In this document: positions 21,267-29,826 of the stretch, one piece after another
How positions within the stretch are numbered: position 1 is the first letter of the stretch
Layout: the number at the start of each line of letters is the position of its first letter
From: Nonomuraea coxensis DSM 45129
GTDB lineage: Bacteria; Actinomycetota; Actinomycetes; Streptosporangiales; Streptosporangiaceae
DNA: 64,000 nucleotides
Reading direction: 5' to 3'
NCBI RefSeq assembly: GCF_019397265.1
Contig: NZ_CP068985.1
Coordinates: forward strand, 7,661,001-7,725,000
Position numbers and translations under genes: made by a program
The notes under the pieces: model-generated
What the model was told of the DNA's origin: nothing
Database searches by the model: none
The model's input: the letters and a program-made list of their open reading frames with translations, nothing else

Positions 21267-21293
21267 GGCCGCACCCTACAGAACCGGCCGCCG

Positions 21294-22172
21294 CTAGTCC
21301 TTGAGGGTCACCCTGATGCCGCGCAGCGCCTGCTCACGATAGTCCGCCGGGCCGGTCACAGCGATCTGCACGCCGCCGCGGCACACCGTCCGCGCGGGCC
21401 GGCCGCGCCCGCTGATCACGTACGGCACCGGGTCCTTCTTCCCGCAGTGGGGCGTGGGCACGAGCGCGACCATCGCCCGCCCCCCGCCGCCGAACCAGAG
21501 CTGCGGCCCGACGGGATTGCCCCGGACGCTCTCGCCCGGCCTGGCCAGCCGCACCGGGCCGCCGCCCGACAGCACCAGGTAGCCGTCCCCGGTCTCCTCG
21601 CCCCGCAGCCGGCGGGCCACGGCGAGCCGCTGCTCGAACGTCAGCCCGGCCCCCACGTCGTACAGGGCGAGGCGCCACTTGCCGAAGGCGAACAGCAGCA
21701 CCTGCCCCCGCCCCGAACTGCCCGCCTGCTGGGGCCACAGGGTGACGTTGGGGGCGTACGAGCGGATGGGCTCGCCGCCCCGGGTGATCTCGATCTCCCC
21801 GTTGTACGGCGCCGTCACCTGCCGGTAGACGCCGTCGACCCACATCCCCTGGAACGGCCGCACGCCCATGCCGGCCAGGTCCAGCCCGGCGGGATAGCGC
21901 ACGCTCGCCCGCCGCCCGTCGGGGAACACCACGTCGATGACCGCGTCGCCGCCCTTGGTCACCGGCGTGACCCGCAGCACGTTGGGCGGGCTCTCGATCC
22001 TGGTGAGCGACCTGATCGGATCGGGGGCCGGCGGCGGCGCGGCGGGCGGGGGCCGCCGGCTCACGACCAGGCCGATCACCGGCACCAGCACGGCCACGAG
22101 CAGCACCACCAGGCCGAGCCGGCGGCGGCGCCCGCTCCGGCCCGCTTCGATGACGTCGAACCGGTCAGCCAC
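21294..22172 (-). CDS. Membrane-anchored protein of unknown function
   Basis: 292 residues. One N-terminal membrane segment (LGLVVLLVAVLVPVIGLVV, about residues 19-37) after an Arg-rich cytoplasmic tail (GRSGRRRR), then a Pro-rich stalk (PPPAAPPPAPDP) and an exported domain of about 220 residues, probably beta-rich. It has two Cys (PHCGKK, TVCRGG), which could pair. I recognise no family. It is 27 bases upstream of the dehydrogenase gene in the same direction and may be cotranscribed. Confidence 0.7.
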   Translation of the reverse strand: MADRFDVIEAGRSGRRRRLGLVVLLVAVLVPVIGLVVSRRPPPAAPPPAPDPIRSLTRIESPPNVLRVTPVTKGGDAVIDVVFPDGRRASVRYPAGLDLAGMGVRPFQGMWVDGVYRQVTAPYNGEIEITRGGEPIRSYAPNVTLWPQQAGSSGRGQVLLFAFGKWRLALYDVGAGLTFEQRLAVARRLRGEETGDGYLVLSGGGPVRLARPGESVRGNPVGPQLWFGGGGRAMVALVPTPHCGKKDPVPYVISGRGRPARTVCRGGVQIAVTGPADYREQALRGIRVTLKD

Positions 22173-22284
22173 CGGCGTTCCTCGTTCAGTAGTGCGGCTT
22201 GCGCCCTCGTTCTCAGTTCAAAGGAGCGGCGACCGCCCGCGCAAGCCCTCGGAGCGGGCGGACATGTCACGAATTCACAACCGA

Positions 22285-23727
22285 TCACCAGGAGGCGAGG
22301 TTGACCTTGCCGTCCGGCGAGACGAGCCGGACCCGCTGCCCCACCAGCTCCCGCGACTCGGCCTCGGCCAGCAGCGCCGGCTCCTCCACCAGGGCGTGCG
22401 CCCGCCCGCCGCCGGGCAGGTCCACCACGAGGATGCCGCGTTCGGCCGCGCCGTCCCTGCCGTGCGCGACGGTGTAGCCGGCGACCACCGCCTCGCCCTC
22501 GTGGACGTCCACGAGGGGCACGCCCGTGGCCGCGAACACCGGCGCGGCGCCGCCCAGCCGGCCGCCGGGCTCGCTGGACCACACCGCGTACGTGTGCTTG
22601 GTCAGATGCATCCCCACCCCCGTCACCAGCCCGTGCCCCGCCTGGGCGCGCAGCAGCCCCGCCATGGTGGCGGTCGAGTGGAGGACGTAGTCGCTGGCCG
22701 GGCCGCCCGCGTACGGCAGCCCGCCGGTGACGGTCAGCCCACGCCGGTCGTACGGGTCGAGCCCGATCGCGTCGCACGCCTGCCGCAGCGCGATCGCGAA
22801 GCAGCTGTAGACGTCGAGCGCGTCCATGTCGGCGAGGCCGAGCCCGGCCCGCGCGAAGGCGGCGGCGGCCACGCGCGGGATCGCCTCCGAGGCGCCGAGC
22901 GCGGGCCGCGCCGCCACCTCCCAGGTGTCCTCGCCGTACGCCCACCCGCGCAGGTACACCCGCCGGTCCTGCGGCACGCCCAGCCGGTCGGCCAGCCCGG
23001 TGCTGGCCAGCACGACGGCCGCGGCCTGGTCCACCTCCAGCACGGCCACGGTGTCCCTGGTGTACGGCCAGCCGACGAAGCGGCTGCCGGTCACCAGCTC
23101 GCCGGCGCCGCGCGGGGTGCGCCGCCAGGCGTACGGGTTGGCGGCGGCCACCTCGGTCATCGGCGCCATCAGCCGCCCGCGCTCGCGCATCTCCTCCTCG
23201 ACGGACATCCCGAGCGCCGCCCGCCTGGCCGTCTCCATGATCGGGTACGTGTGCACCGGCAGCACCAGCCCGTGCGCCAGCTCGGCCGGATGCGGGGGCC
23301 GCTCCCAGCCGTACGGGGGCTTGGGGTCGGCCGGATGGCTCCACGGCGCCCGCTCGCCCGCCCGCCGGTAGGCCCGCCGCGTGGCCAGCGCCTCGGCCCC
23401 GGTCACCAGCGCGCAGGTGAACTCCCCCGCCGCGATCCCGGCCGCCGCCGCGCCGATCAGCGTCTGCGGTGCCGTGCCGCTCACCTTCGAGTACGCCCGG
23501 TGCCGCGGCGCCGCCCCCAGCCGCTCGGCCAGCCGTCCCACGGGCGAGTCGTACTGCCAGGAGTCGGTGTAGACGATCTGGATCGACTCCAGCCGCTCGA
23601 CCGGCAGCCGGGCGTCGTCTGCCGCGGCGCGCGCGACCTCCTCCCAGAGATCGAGCGGTTCGGGGCCGGGCTGCGCGCGCACGGTGCGTTGCGCGAGGCC
23701 GATGAGGCAGGGGGTGCGGGAATCCAT
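22285..23727 (-). CDS. Thiolase-like acetyl-CoA acetyltransferase (SCP2-thiolase type)
   Basis: 480 residues. Thiolase superfamily: residues 1-230 form the first half (GLAQRTVR, SKVSGTAPQTLIGAAAAGIAAG, ALVTGAEAL), and the C-terminal part has TVTGGLPYAGGPASDY and the VTGVGMHLTKHTYAVW segment. The position of the classical nucleophilic Cys is taken by VSGTAP, so acyl-enzyme chemistry as in standard thiolases is uncertain; related actinobacterial lipid-transfer/thiolase-like proteins share this. Start chosen at the second Met (MDSRTP), which has GGAGGG 4 bases upstream; the first ATG at 23736 lacks one. A 6-6 inverted repeat (23737-23760) stands just upstream. Confidence 0.8.
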   Translation of the reverse strand: MDSRTPCLIGLAQRTVRAQPGPEPLDLWEEVARAAADDARLPVERLESIQIVYTDSWQYDSPVGRLAERLGAAPRHRAYSKVSGTAPQTLIGAAAAGIAAGEFTCALVTGAEALATRRAYRRAGERAPWSHPADPKPPYGWERPPHPAELAHGLVLPVHTYPIMETARRAALGMSVEEEMRERGRLMAPMTEVAAANPYAWRRTPRGAGELVTGSRFVGWPYTRDTVAVLEVDQAAAVVLASTGLADRLGVPQDRRVYLRGWAYGEDTWEVAARPALGASEAIPRVAAAAFARAGLGLADMDALDVYSCFAIALRQACDAIGLDPYDRRGLTVTGGLPYAGGPASDYVLHSTATMAGLLRAQAGHGLVTGVGMHLTKHTYAVWSSEPGGRLGGAAPVFAATGVPLVDVHEGEAVVAGYTVAHGRDGAAERGILVVDLPGGGRAHALVEEPALLAEAESRELVGQRVRLVSPDGKVNLASW

Positions 23728-23736
23728 GCCCTCCAT

Positions 23737-23760
23737 CCAACCAGAACAAAATTCGGTTGG
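23737..23760. promoter_or_regulatory. Inverted repeat CCAACC/GGTTGG upstream of the thiolase-like gene
   Basis: Arms CCAACC and GGTTGG separated by 12 AT-rich bases, 10 bases upstream of the start codon. It resembles operators of TetR regulators of acyl-CoA metabolism. Inferred. Confidence 0.4.
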
Positions 23761-23999
23761 TAAGCGGTGACTTTTGTTGATCAGGTTGCCGCTGTTACCA
23801 GTGGGAATTCAACAGGGCCCCCACCTGCGGAGACGCTTTCTCTTCAGGCATCCGACCCGGCTGCCCGGATAACCGGATCATGCTTTTTCCGTCGCTTTCT
23901 CGCGACCCGCTCGGGCCCTTCATTAGCGTTTCCAGCGTTTTCCTGGCCCACCGGGGCGCAGCACCCCGCTCTGGGCCGCCGAGAACCGGAAGGAGCCCC

Positions 24000-24935
24000 A
24001 TGAACCCCCGAGCAAGGCGCATCGCGACCACCCTCGCCGGCCTGACGGCCGCCGGGCTGGCCGCGGGAAGCCTCGACGGCGCCGCCGCCGGCGCCACGGC
24101 ACCCTCGGACGTCGTCGCCGTCGACGTCACCACCTCCGCCGAGCAGGCGATCCGGTTCTGGACGCCGGACCGCGCCGGGCCGGCCACCGGCACGAAGAAG
24201 AGCAAGCAGGCCGGCCTGCCCGACACGGTCGGCAGGGTGTTCTTCACGCTGCCCCGCACCGACCCGCGCGACCCGCGCAACTGGCGTTCCTGCTCGGCCA
24301 CCTCGGTGCGGAGCAAGCACCGCAACCTCGTGGCGACCGCCGCCCACTGCGTGTACGACACCCGGCGCAACGCCTTCTACGACAACTGGGTGTTCATCCC
24401 CTCGTACCGGGACGGGAAGGCCCCGTACGGCATCTACGCCGCGAAGACCTTCAACGCGCACGCCGACTTCGTGGTGAACGAGGACTACGACTACGACTAC
24501 GCGTTCGTCAACGTCCACAACGGCATCACGGCCTCCTGGAAGAACGCCGGCCGCCTCGGCGACAAAGTCGGCGGCCAGGGCATCACCTGGAACCGGAGCG
24601 CCAGGCTGAACGTGCTCTCCTTCGGCTACCCGGCGGGCGGCCGCACCATGAAGCGCTGCACCGGGACGACCCGGCCGATGCCGGAGGCCAAGAGGTACAA
24701 CGCGCAGCAGCACGTCGGCCTCGCGTGCGCCTTCACCGCCGGCGCCGACGGCGGGCCCCTGCTCGCCGACTACAGGAGCGCCTCGCGCACCGGCCATCTC
24801 GTCGGCGTCAACAGCGTGGCGTGGGACACCGACGGCGACGGCCGTTACGAGCGCATCTCGTCGCCGTACTTCAACGGTGAGACGTACAAGATCTACAAGG
24901 CGGCGGCGAACCGGTGGACCGGCGTCATGCCGTGA
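24000..24935 (+). CDS. P1: secreted trypsin-fold protein, catalytic Ser replaced by Asp
   Basis: 311 residues, ATG behind GGAAGGAG. Signal peptide about residues 1-31 (RRIATTLAGLTAAGLAAG core). Trypsin-like fold of the glutamyl-endopeptidase type: CSATS (98-102), His116 in TAAHC, Asp166 in DYDYDYAFV, and the motif that should read GxSGGP reads GADGGP, with Asp250 in place of Ser (codon GAC). Likely disulfides are Cys98-Cys117 and Cys220-Cys243. The loop between DYAFV and GRLGD is short (about 10 residues), so P1 shows the basic form of the family. A Ser-less triad should not hydrolyse peptides by the usual route. First of six tandem paralogs in one direction; a terminator follows. Confidence 0.88.
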   Translation: MNPRARRIATTLAGLTAAGLAAGSLDGAAAGATAPSDVVAVDVTTSAEQAIRFWTPDRAGPATGTKKSKQAGLPDTVGRVFFTLPRTDPRDPRNWRSCSATSVRSKHRNLVATAAHCVYDTRRNAFYDNWVFIPSYRDGKAPYGIYAAKTFNAHADFVVNEDYDYDYAFVNVHNGITASWKNAGRLGDKVGGQGITWNRSARLNVLSFGYPAGGRTMKRCTGTTRPMPEAKRYNAQQHVGLACAFTAGADGGPLLADYRSASRTGHLVGVNSVAWDTDGDGRYERISSPYFNGETYKIYKAAANRWTGVMP

Positions 24936-24949
24936 CCGTCCTGTGTCTC

Positions 24950-24973
24950 GGAGGCCCCGGCTCAGGGGCCTCC
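24950..24973 (+). terminator. Hairpin terminator after P1
   Basis: Perfect arms GGAGGCCCC and GGGGCCTCC with a 6-base loop, 15 bases after the P1 stop, followed by TCGATCTCTTT. Confidence 0.75.
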
Positions 24974-24987
24974 TCGATCTCTTTCCG

Positions 24988-25003
24988 CGTGACTCCGATC
25001 ACC
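24988..25003. promoter_or_regulatory. Candidate Crp-type site upstream of P2
   Basis: CGTGACTCCGATCACC keeps the Crp core GTGA-N6-TCAC but not the outer bases. It lies 238 bases upstream of the P2 start codon, similar to the distances for P4 and P5. The rest of the 24974-25240 gap shows no gene; CTTATAGTTCACG near 25131 is a possible promoter element. Confidence 0.4.
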
Positions 25004-25240
25004 TGATCACGGCGAAATGCCGGTGAGTTACGCCCCGTCGCCCGTCATCGCGATCATGGCTCTGACCTGCGCGAACGTCGAAAGACTTTTGATCGTTACG
25101 GCGTATCAGGAGTGGCAGGCTGACGGCGTCCTTATAGTTCACGTTGGAACCTGGATCCGGTAACGAATCCCTATCCGGGCTGCAATACCCTCCACTCATC
25201 TGGAAAAATCGCCCCTTACGACCCCAAGAAAGGCTTTTTC

Positions 25241-26377
25241 ATGATCTCCCGGGCCCGGCAGCTGCTGGCCGCCGCGCTGAGCGGCGCGCTGCTGATGCTG
25301 CCTGCCCACACGGGGATCGCCGCCGCGCAGAGCGCGCACGCCACCACCGCCGGCAAGGTGCAGAGCATCGCCCTCGCCAGGACCGCCGCGGACGTCAAGC
25401 GGGTCGCCGACTACTGGAAGCCCGAGAAGTTCAAGCACACCGACAGCTACAGCCCGGCCACGCCCGGCACCGCCGCCGCGCCGCGATCGACCTCCGCGGG
25501 CGCCGCCGCCGGTCCGGCCACCCGCGCCGCCGCGAACACGGCGAGCAAGGCGAGCACCGCCAAGCTCAGCGCCGGCCGCCTCGCCGCGCCCGCGCTGCCG
25601 GCCAAGGGCGCCCAGGTCGGCAGCACGATGGGCAAGGTCTTCTTCCGCTTCGGCGACAAGGAGTACTGGTGCTCGGCCAGCGCGGTCGCGGCCAGGAACC
25701 GCAGCGTGGTCGCCACGGCCGGCCACTGCGCCTACGACCCGCGGCAGGCCAAGGCCGCCGACTACTGGATCTTCGTCCCCAACCCGGGACCCAACGGCGA
25801 GCAGCCCACGGGCATCTACGTGGCCTCGTCCATCAGCCTGCACGAGGACTGGATCGGCAGGGGCGACTACGACTACGACTACGCCTTCGTCACCGTCCAC
25901 CGCGGCTTCGCCTGGGTGAACAAGAACGGCCAGTACACCATGCAGGACGTCGGCCGCCTCCAGGACAACGTGGGCGGCCTCGGCCTGGAGATCAACAAGA
26001 AGCCGGGCACCTACACGGTCGCGACCTTCGGCTACCCGGCGGGCGCGCAGCCCGACGGCAGCCGCCCGTACGACGGCAAGACGCTGCGGATGTGCCGCGA
26101 GGGCCGGACGATCTGGAACGCCGCCCCGCCGCTCGACCTGCAGAAGGGCGTGCAGCTCCAGGCGTGCGACTTCAGCGCGGGCACCAGCGGCGGGCCGTGG
26201 GTGATCGACTTCGACCGGACGCGCAAGATCGGCAGTCTCGCCGGCGTCAACAGCCTGACCTGGGACCGCGACGGCGACAAGCGTTACGACGCGGTCTCCT
26301 CGCCCTACTTCGACACGGTCGCGGGCACGGTCTACCAGCGCGCGGCGGCGCAACGCACGCCCGCGAAAATCGCCTGA
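25241..26377 (+). CDS. P2: secreted trypsin-like serine protease with intact catalytic triad
   Basis: 378 residues, ATG. Signal peptide about 1-30 (AARQ-type n-region, LLAAALSGALLML core). An Ala-rich, low-complexity stretch (residues 70-125) separates it from the protease domain. Triad: His162 (TAGHC), Asp213 (DYDYDYAFV) and Ser316 in GTSGGPW. This is the only one of the six paralogs with the catalytic Ser, so it is the likely active protease. The S1 family's paired Cys (Cys144-Cys163, Cys285-Cys309) are present. The loop after DYAFV is about 17 residues. Extra N-terminal residues could be a propeptide. Same direction as P1, separated by a terminator. Confidence 0.88.
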   Translation: MISRARQLLAAALSGALLMLPAHTGIAAAQSAHATTAGKVQSIALARTAADVKRVADYWKPEKFKHTDSYSPATPGTAAAPRSTSAGAAAGPATRAAANTASKASTAKLSAGRLAAPALPAKGAQVGSTMGKVFFRFGDKEYWCSASAVAARNRSVVATAGHCAYDPRQAKAADYWIFVPNPGPNGEQPTGIYVASSISLHEDWIGRGDYDYDYAFVTVHRGFAWVNKNGQYTMQDVGRLQDNVGGLGLEINKKPGTYTVATFGYPAGAQPDGSRPYDGKTLRMCREGRTIWNAAPPLDLQKGVQLQACDFSAGTSGGPWVIDFDRTRKIGSLAGVNSLTWDRDGDKRYDAVSSPYFDTVAGTVYQRAAAQRTPAKIA

Positions 26378-26397
26378 CGACACACCTTTCCGACAAA

Positions 26398-26413
26398 TGT
26401 GACCTAAGTCATA
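26398..26413. promoter_or_regulatory. Candidate Crp-type site upstream of P3
   Basis: TGTGACCTAAGTCATA matches the actinobacterial Crp/GlxR consensus TGTGA-N2-TA-N2-TCACA with one mismatch, 195 bases upstream of the P3 start. The 26378-26608 gap holds no gene that I can support. Confidence 0.5.
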
Positions 26414-26608
26414 CGCAACCGGTCGGTCACTGCCCGCGATCAGCCGATCCCTGGATCTCGGTAAGGTCACGCTCTCCATTGGAACGTTGAACGCGCCCTC
26501 CTCACCCCATCCCCACCGCTGCTCAGCGTTGTAGGTTCCGGGTCGTCCGTTTTTGCTGAATCTGTCAGGTGCACGAGGCGCCTCAAGTCAGCGCAACCTG
26601 GAGTTACC

Positions 26609-27772
26609 GTGACCCGAATCCTTCTGCCCGCCGGCGGCGCGTTCCTCGCCACCGGCCTGCTCGCGGCCGGCCTGTCCGGCGCCGCACAGGCCGACGGGGG
26701 CGTCTCCCACGACCCCATGGCCCGCAACAACGCCCAGGCCGTCTCGGTCGCCTCCTTCTGGCTCGCCTCCAACGGCGCCGCCCTGCGCGCCGCCAGGCAG
26801 TACACCTGGGACGCCAAGGAGGTGAGGAAGGTCGTCTCCAAGGGCGGCTACACCCCCGACGGCAGCCCCGGCACCACGGCGCCGACCGGCTCGGCGAAGT
26901 CCGCCGGCAGCGCCCAGAACATCAACCTGCCCCGTACGGTCGGCAAGGTCTTCTTCGTCGACGGCCACGGCAAGTTCCGCTGGTGCTCGGCCACCTCCAT
27001 CCAGTCGAACCAGCGCAACCTGGTCGCCACCGCAGGCCACTGCGTCTACGACACCGACGCCAACAGGGCCGTCATGGACAACTGGGTCTTCGTGCCCGGT
27101 TACTACCAGGGCAAGGCCCCGTGGGGCATCTACGTCGGCAAGCAGGCCTTCACCCACTACGACTTCGAGGTCTACGAGGACTACGACAAGGACTACGCCT
27201 TCGTCACCGTCTACAACGGCATCCTCTTCGACCGCGTGAAGCAGGTGGACCGGCGCGACTACGAGAGCTTCACCGGCCCCAAGCGCCGCTGGGGCGGCCA
27301 CTACTACCTCCTGCTGTCGAAGGACGCGGGCCGGCTCGGCGACGTCGTCGGCGGCCAGGGCTTCGCCTGGAACCAGGCGAGCGGCAAGTACGTCCGCACC
27401 TTCGGCTACCCGGCCGCGCCGCACCCGGACGGCAACAAGCCGTACAGCGGCGTGACGCCCAAGCACTGCTACGGGCGGACGACCGGGAAGGCCGTGGGCG
27501 CCTCCTGGCTGAAGATCGAGGAGCACATCGGGCTCAAGTGCGCCGTGACCCCCGGCTACGACGGCGGCCCCTGGCTGCTGAACTACAGCAACGCCAAGCG
27601 CGTCGGCTACGTCAACGGCGTCACCAGCACCTTCGCCGACCAGGACGGCAACGACCGCATCGACTACATCACCTCGCCGTACTTCGACGGTGAGACGGCC
27701 GCGGTCTACAACGCGGCCAAGAACGTCTGGTCCGGCAAGATCGTCGGCCCGAGGGGCGAGCTCTACAGATAG
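26609..27772 (+). CDS. P3: secreted trypsin-fold protein, Ser replaced by Asp, short insert
   Basis: 387 residues, GTG start with weak GGAG 8 bases upstream. Signal peptide 1-28 (RILLPAGGAFLATGLLAAGL, cleavage near AQA). His144 (TAGHC) and Asp195 (DYDKDYAFV) are kept; the Ser motif reads GYDGGP with Asp318. The loop after VTVYNG is enlarged to about 35 residues and holds one copy of the module seen four times in P4-P6 (KQVDRRDYESF, 211-221), followed by GPKRRWGGHYYLLL. An N-terminal region (residues 30-110) with DFW-like helices (VASFWLASNGAALRAA) is shared with P4-P6. Strong terminator downstream. Confidence 0.88.
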   Translation: MTRILLPAGGAFLATGLLAAGLSGAAQADGGVSHDPMARNNAQAVSVASFWLASNGAALRAARQYTWDAKEVRKVVSKGGYTPDGSPGTTAPTGSAKSAGSAQNINLPRTVGKVFFVDGHGKFRWCSATSIQSNQRNLVATAGHCVYDTDANRAVMDNWVFVPGYYQGKAPWGIYVGKQAFTHYDFEVYEDYDKDYAFVTVYNGILFDRVKQVDRRDYESFTGPKRRWGGHYYLLLSKDAGRLGDVVGGQGFAWNQASGKYVRTFGYPAAPHPDGNKPYSGVTPKHCYGRTTGKAVGASWLKIEEHIGLKCAVTPGYDGGPWLLNYSNAKRVGYVNGVTSTFADQDGNDRIDYITSPYFDGETAAVYNAAKNVWSGKIVGPRGELYR

Positions 27773-27799
27773 GCATGACCGAGAGCCCTGCCAGGGGAA

Positions 27800-27836
27800 C
27801 GCGAGGGCCTCCGCCGTCAGGGCGGGGGCCCTCGCG
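27800..27836 (+). terminator. Hairpin terminator after P3
   Basis: Arms CGCGAGGGCC and GGCCCTCGCG with a shorter inner stem (CCGCC/GGCGG) and GTCA loop; followed by CTGTTTCC. It isolates P3 from P4. Confidence 0.8.
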
Positions 27837-27902
27837 CTGTTTCCTGAAGATCACCTGTGAAGATCGGGCGAGATTAGACGGAGTACGCCCAAATCTGGTT
27901 CC

Positions 27903-27918
27903 TGTGATCTATGTCACA
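27903..27918. promoter_or_regulatory. Perfect Crp-type site upstream of P4
   Basis: TGTGATCTATGTCACA fits TGTGA-N2-TA-N2-TCACA, the GlxR/Crp consensus, at every position. It lies 250 bases upstream of the TTG start of P4 and after the P3 terminator, so it belongs to P4. GTGATCAC at 27931-27938 is a further half-match. The 395-base gap (27773-28167) also contains the sequence GAGGTAACAGAGGTAAC (28026) and the promoter block at 28094. Confidence 0.7.
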
Positions 27919-28093
27919 TCCTCCGGCGAAGTGATCACTAATGGAACTTTCCTCCCGCAAGCCACAAACCGCTTTTACCCTGCAAAAACAGCCCCAACAC
28001 GGAACGGCCTCTGACAGATAACGACGAGGTAACAGAGGTAACGGGGCCTTCCGAATCGTCCGGACCGGGTTTCACCTGCGGAGATCACCGCGC

Positions 28094-28167
28094 TATGTTC
28101 CTTGCAATCCCTTTACTGACGCATGGGCCGCGTGTTGCGACCCACGACAGACCAAGGAGCAGTTCCC
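28094..28167 (+). repeat. Promoter/5'-UTR block shared by P4 and P5 (copy 1)
   Basis: From TATGTTCCT to the TTG start this 74-base stretch is nearly the same as 30027-30097 before P5; both contain CCCTTTACTGACGCATGGG and an AAGGAG ribosome-binding site. GATCA lies 8-9 bases before TATGTT in both. It could hold a -10 (TATGTT) and a conserved untranslated leader. Duplication with the gene explains the likeness; retention at this level suggests function. Confidence 0.6.
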
Positions 28168-29676
28168 TTGAAGCGCATCCTCATTCCCGCCGGTGGCGCC
28201 ATCCTGGCTACCGGCCTTCTGGCCGCCGGCCTGGCCGGTTCGGCTCAGGCCGACACGACCACCGCCTCCGACCCGATGGCCACCACCTCGGCCAACGCGA
28301 AGGCCATCGCGGACTTCTGGGCGGAGAACAACGGTGCTGCCCTCAAGGCCGCCAAGGAGTCCAACGTCTGGGACAAGTCCGACGTGGCGAAGCTCCAGAC
28401 CAAGGGCGGCTACAGCTCGGACACCAAGCCGGGCTCGACCGCGCCGATCGGCGAGGAGAAGAAGACCACGGCCAAGGTTCAGAACGTGAACCTGCCGAAG
28501 ACCATCGGCAAGGTCTTCTTCGTCAACGGCAAGGGCGAGAAGAAGTGGTGCTCGGCCACTTCCATCCAGTCCAAGTACCGCAACCTGGTCGCCACGGCCG
28601 GCCACTGTGTGTACGACACCGGCTCGAACGCGGACGTCATGTCCAAGTGGGTCTTCGTCCCGGGTTACTACCAGGGCAAGGCGCCCTGGGGCATCTACGT
28701 GGGCAAGACCGCCTACACCCACTACGACTTCGACGTGTACGAGGACTACGACCGCGACTACGCGTTCGTGACCGTGTACAACGGCGTGAGCATCGGCAAC
28801 GGGACCACCAAGAAGGTCACCAAGGCCGAGTGGGACAAGTTCCAGGGCGTCAAGGACGCCAAGGACGAGGAAATCACCGCTGCCGAGTACCAGAAGTGCA
28901 AGGACCTCAACGGCGGCGAGACCCCTGACTGCTGGGCCAAGGCCAACACGACCGAGGACCTGGTCGGTCCGGACTACAAGGGCGCCGTCAAGGTGCTCAA
29001 GGAAGTCTCCAAGGAGCAGTTCGACGCCGCCCCCGTCGGCCAGAAGAACGGCGCCAAGGCCAACCGGGCCACGGTCACCGAGCACGTGACCGAGTCGCAG
29101 TACAAGAGCTACAACGGTCCCGGCTACCGGAAAATCGACGCCAAGGGCAACTTCACCATCACCCACTACTTCGTCAAGTACTGGGTGAAGAAGACGTCCT
29201 CGGTGAAGTACTACCGGACCACGTTCTTCATCGTGGAGGGCCACGTCAAGGACGCCGGTCGCCTCGGCGACAACGTGGGCGGCCAGGGCTTCGCCTGGAA
29301 CCAGCCGACCGGCAAGTACGTCCGCGTGTTCGGCTACCCGGCCGCTCCTCACCCTGACGGCAACAAGAACTACACCGGCGTCACGCCGAAGTGGTGCTAC
29401 GGCAAGACCACCAAGAAGCTGGTCGGTTCCGCCGCCAAGAAGATCGAGGAGCACGTGGCGCTCAAGTGCGCCATGACCGAGGGCGCCGACGGCGGCCCCT
29501 GGCTGTACAAGTACAGCAACGCCAAGCGTCTCGGCTACGTCAACGGTGTCACCAGCACCTTCAACGACCAGGACGGCAACGGCCGCGTGGACTACATCTC
29601 GTCGCCGTACTTCGACGGCGAGACCAACACGGTCTACAAGGCCGCGGCCTCCAACTGGTCCGGCAAGATCGTCTGA
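28168..29676 (+). CDS. P4: secreted trypsin-fold protein, Ser replaced by Asp, large modular insert
   Basis: 502 residues, TTG start behind AAGGAG. Signal peptide 1-28 (RILIPAGGAILATGLLAAGL, AQA). His146 and Asp197 kept; the Ser motif reads GADGGP with Asp441. Residues 205-362 form an insert with four modules of the pattern [VI][ST]xx[EQ][WYF]: KKVTKAEWDKF (215), EEITAAEYQKC (234), KEVSKEQFDAA (278) and EHVTESQYKSY (305), followed by GYRKIDAKGNFTITHYF, a predicted beta hairpin. Cys244 and Cys255 in the insert may pair. The same frame is open 15 codons upstream, but those residues are not conserved and lie over the ribosome-binding site. Crp-type site and terminator flank it, so it is a single-gene unit. 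Confidence 0.88.
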   Translation: MKRILIPAGGAILATGLLAAGLAGSAQADTTTASDPMATTSANAKAIADFWAENNGAALKAAKESNVWDKSDVAKLQTKGGYSSDTKPGSTAPIGEEKKTTAKVQNVNLPKTIGKVFFVNGKGEKKWCSATSIQSKYRNLVATAGHCVYDTGSNADVMSKWVFVPGYYQGKAPWGIYVGKTAYTHYDFDVYEDYDRDYAFVTVYNGVSIGNGTTKKVTKAEWDKFQGVKDAKDEEITAAEYQKCKDLNGGETPDCWAKANTTEDLVGPDYKGAVKVLKEVSKEQFDAAPVGQKNGAKANRATVTEHVTESQYKSYNGPGYRKIDAKGNFTITHYFVKYWVKKTSSVKYYRTTFFIVEGHVKDAGRLGDNVGGQGFAWNQPTGKYVRVFGYPAAPHPDGNKNYTGVTPKWCYGKTTKKLVGSAAKKIEEHVALKCAMTEGADGGPWLYKYSNAKRLGYVNGVTSTFNDQDGNGRVDYISSPYFDGETNTVYKAAASNWSGKIV

Positions 29677-29711
29677 TGACGCATCGCGTTCGGTTCTGAA
29701 CCGTTCGTAGC

Positions 29712-29739
29712 AAAGGGCCCGGCATCCGCCGGGCCCTTT
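29712..29739 (+). terminator. Strong intrinsic terminator after P4
   Basis: Arms AAAGGGCCCGGC and GCCGGGCCCTTT with an ATCC loop and a TTTT tail, 35 bases after the P4 stop. Confidence 0.9.
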
Positions 29740-29802
29740 TGCGTTGCCGGCCGGAAAGTGAAGACCTTTTGACGCACGGGGCGCCGATCCGGTGCCATGA
29801 AT

Positions 29803-29826
29803 CCAATGTGATCTGCGTCACATTGG
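29803..29826. promoter_or_regulatory. Perfect extended Crp-type palindrome upstream of P5
   Basis: TGTGATCTGCGTCACA (29807-29822) flanked by CCAA and TTGG, so the whole 24 bases form a palindrome with 9-bp arms CCAATGTGA and TCACATTGG. It stands 276 bases before the TTG of P5. A second inverted repeat, GCGAGAGC/GCTCTCGC (29826-29852), abuts it. The remaining 29853-30026 stretch shows no gene that I can support. Confidence 0.7.

Noticed and set aside
28026..28042. GAGGTAACAGAGGTAAC before P4 as a possible c-di-AMP (ydaO-type) riboswitch piece
   Set aside because: Only the short direct repeat is there; the rest of the aptamer core cannot be found and P5 lacks it.
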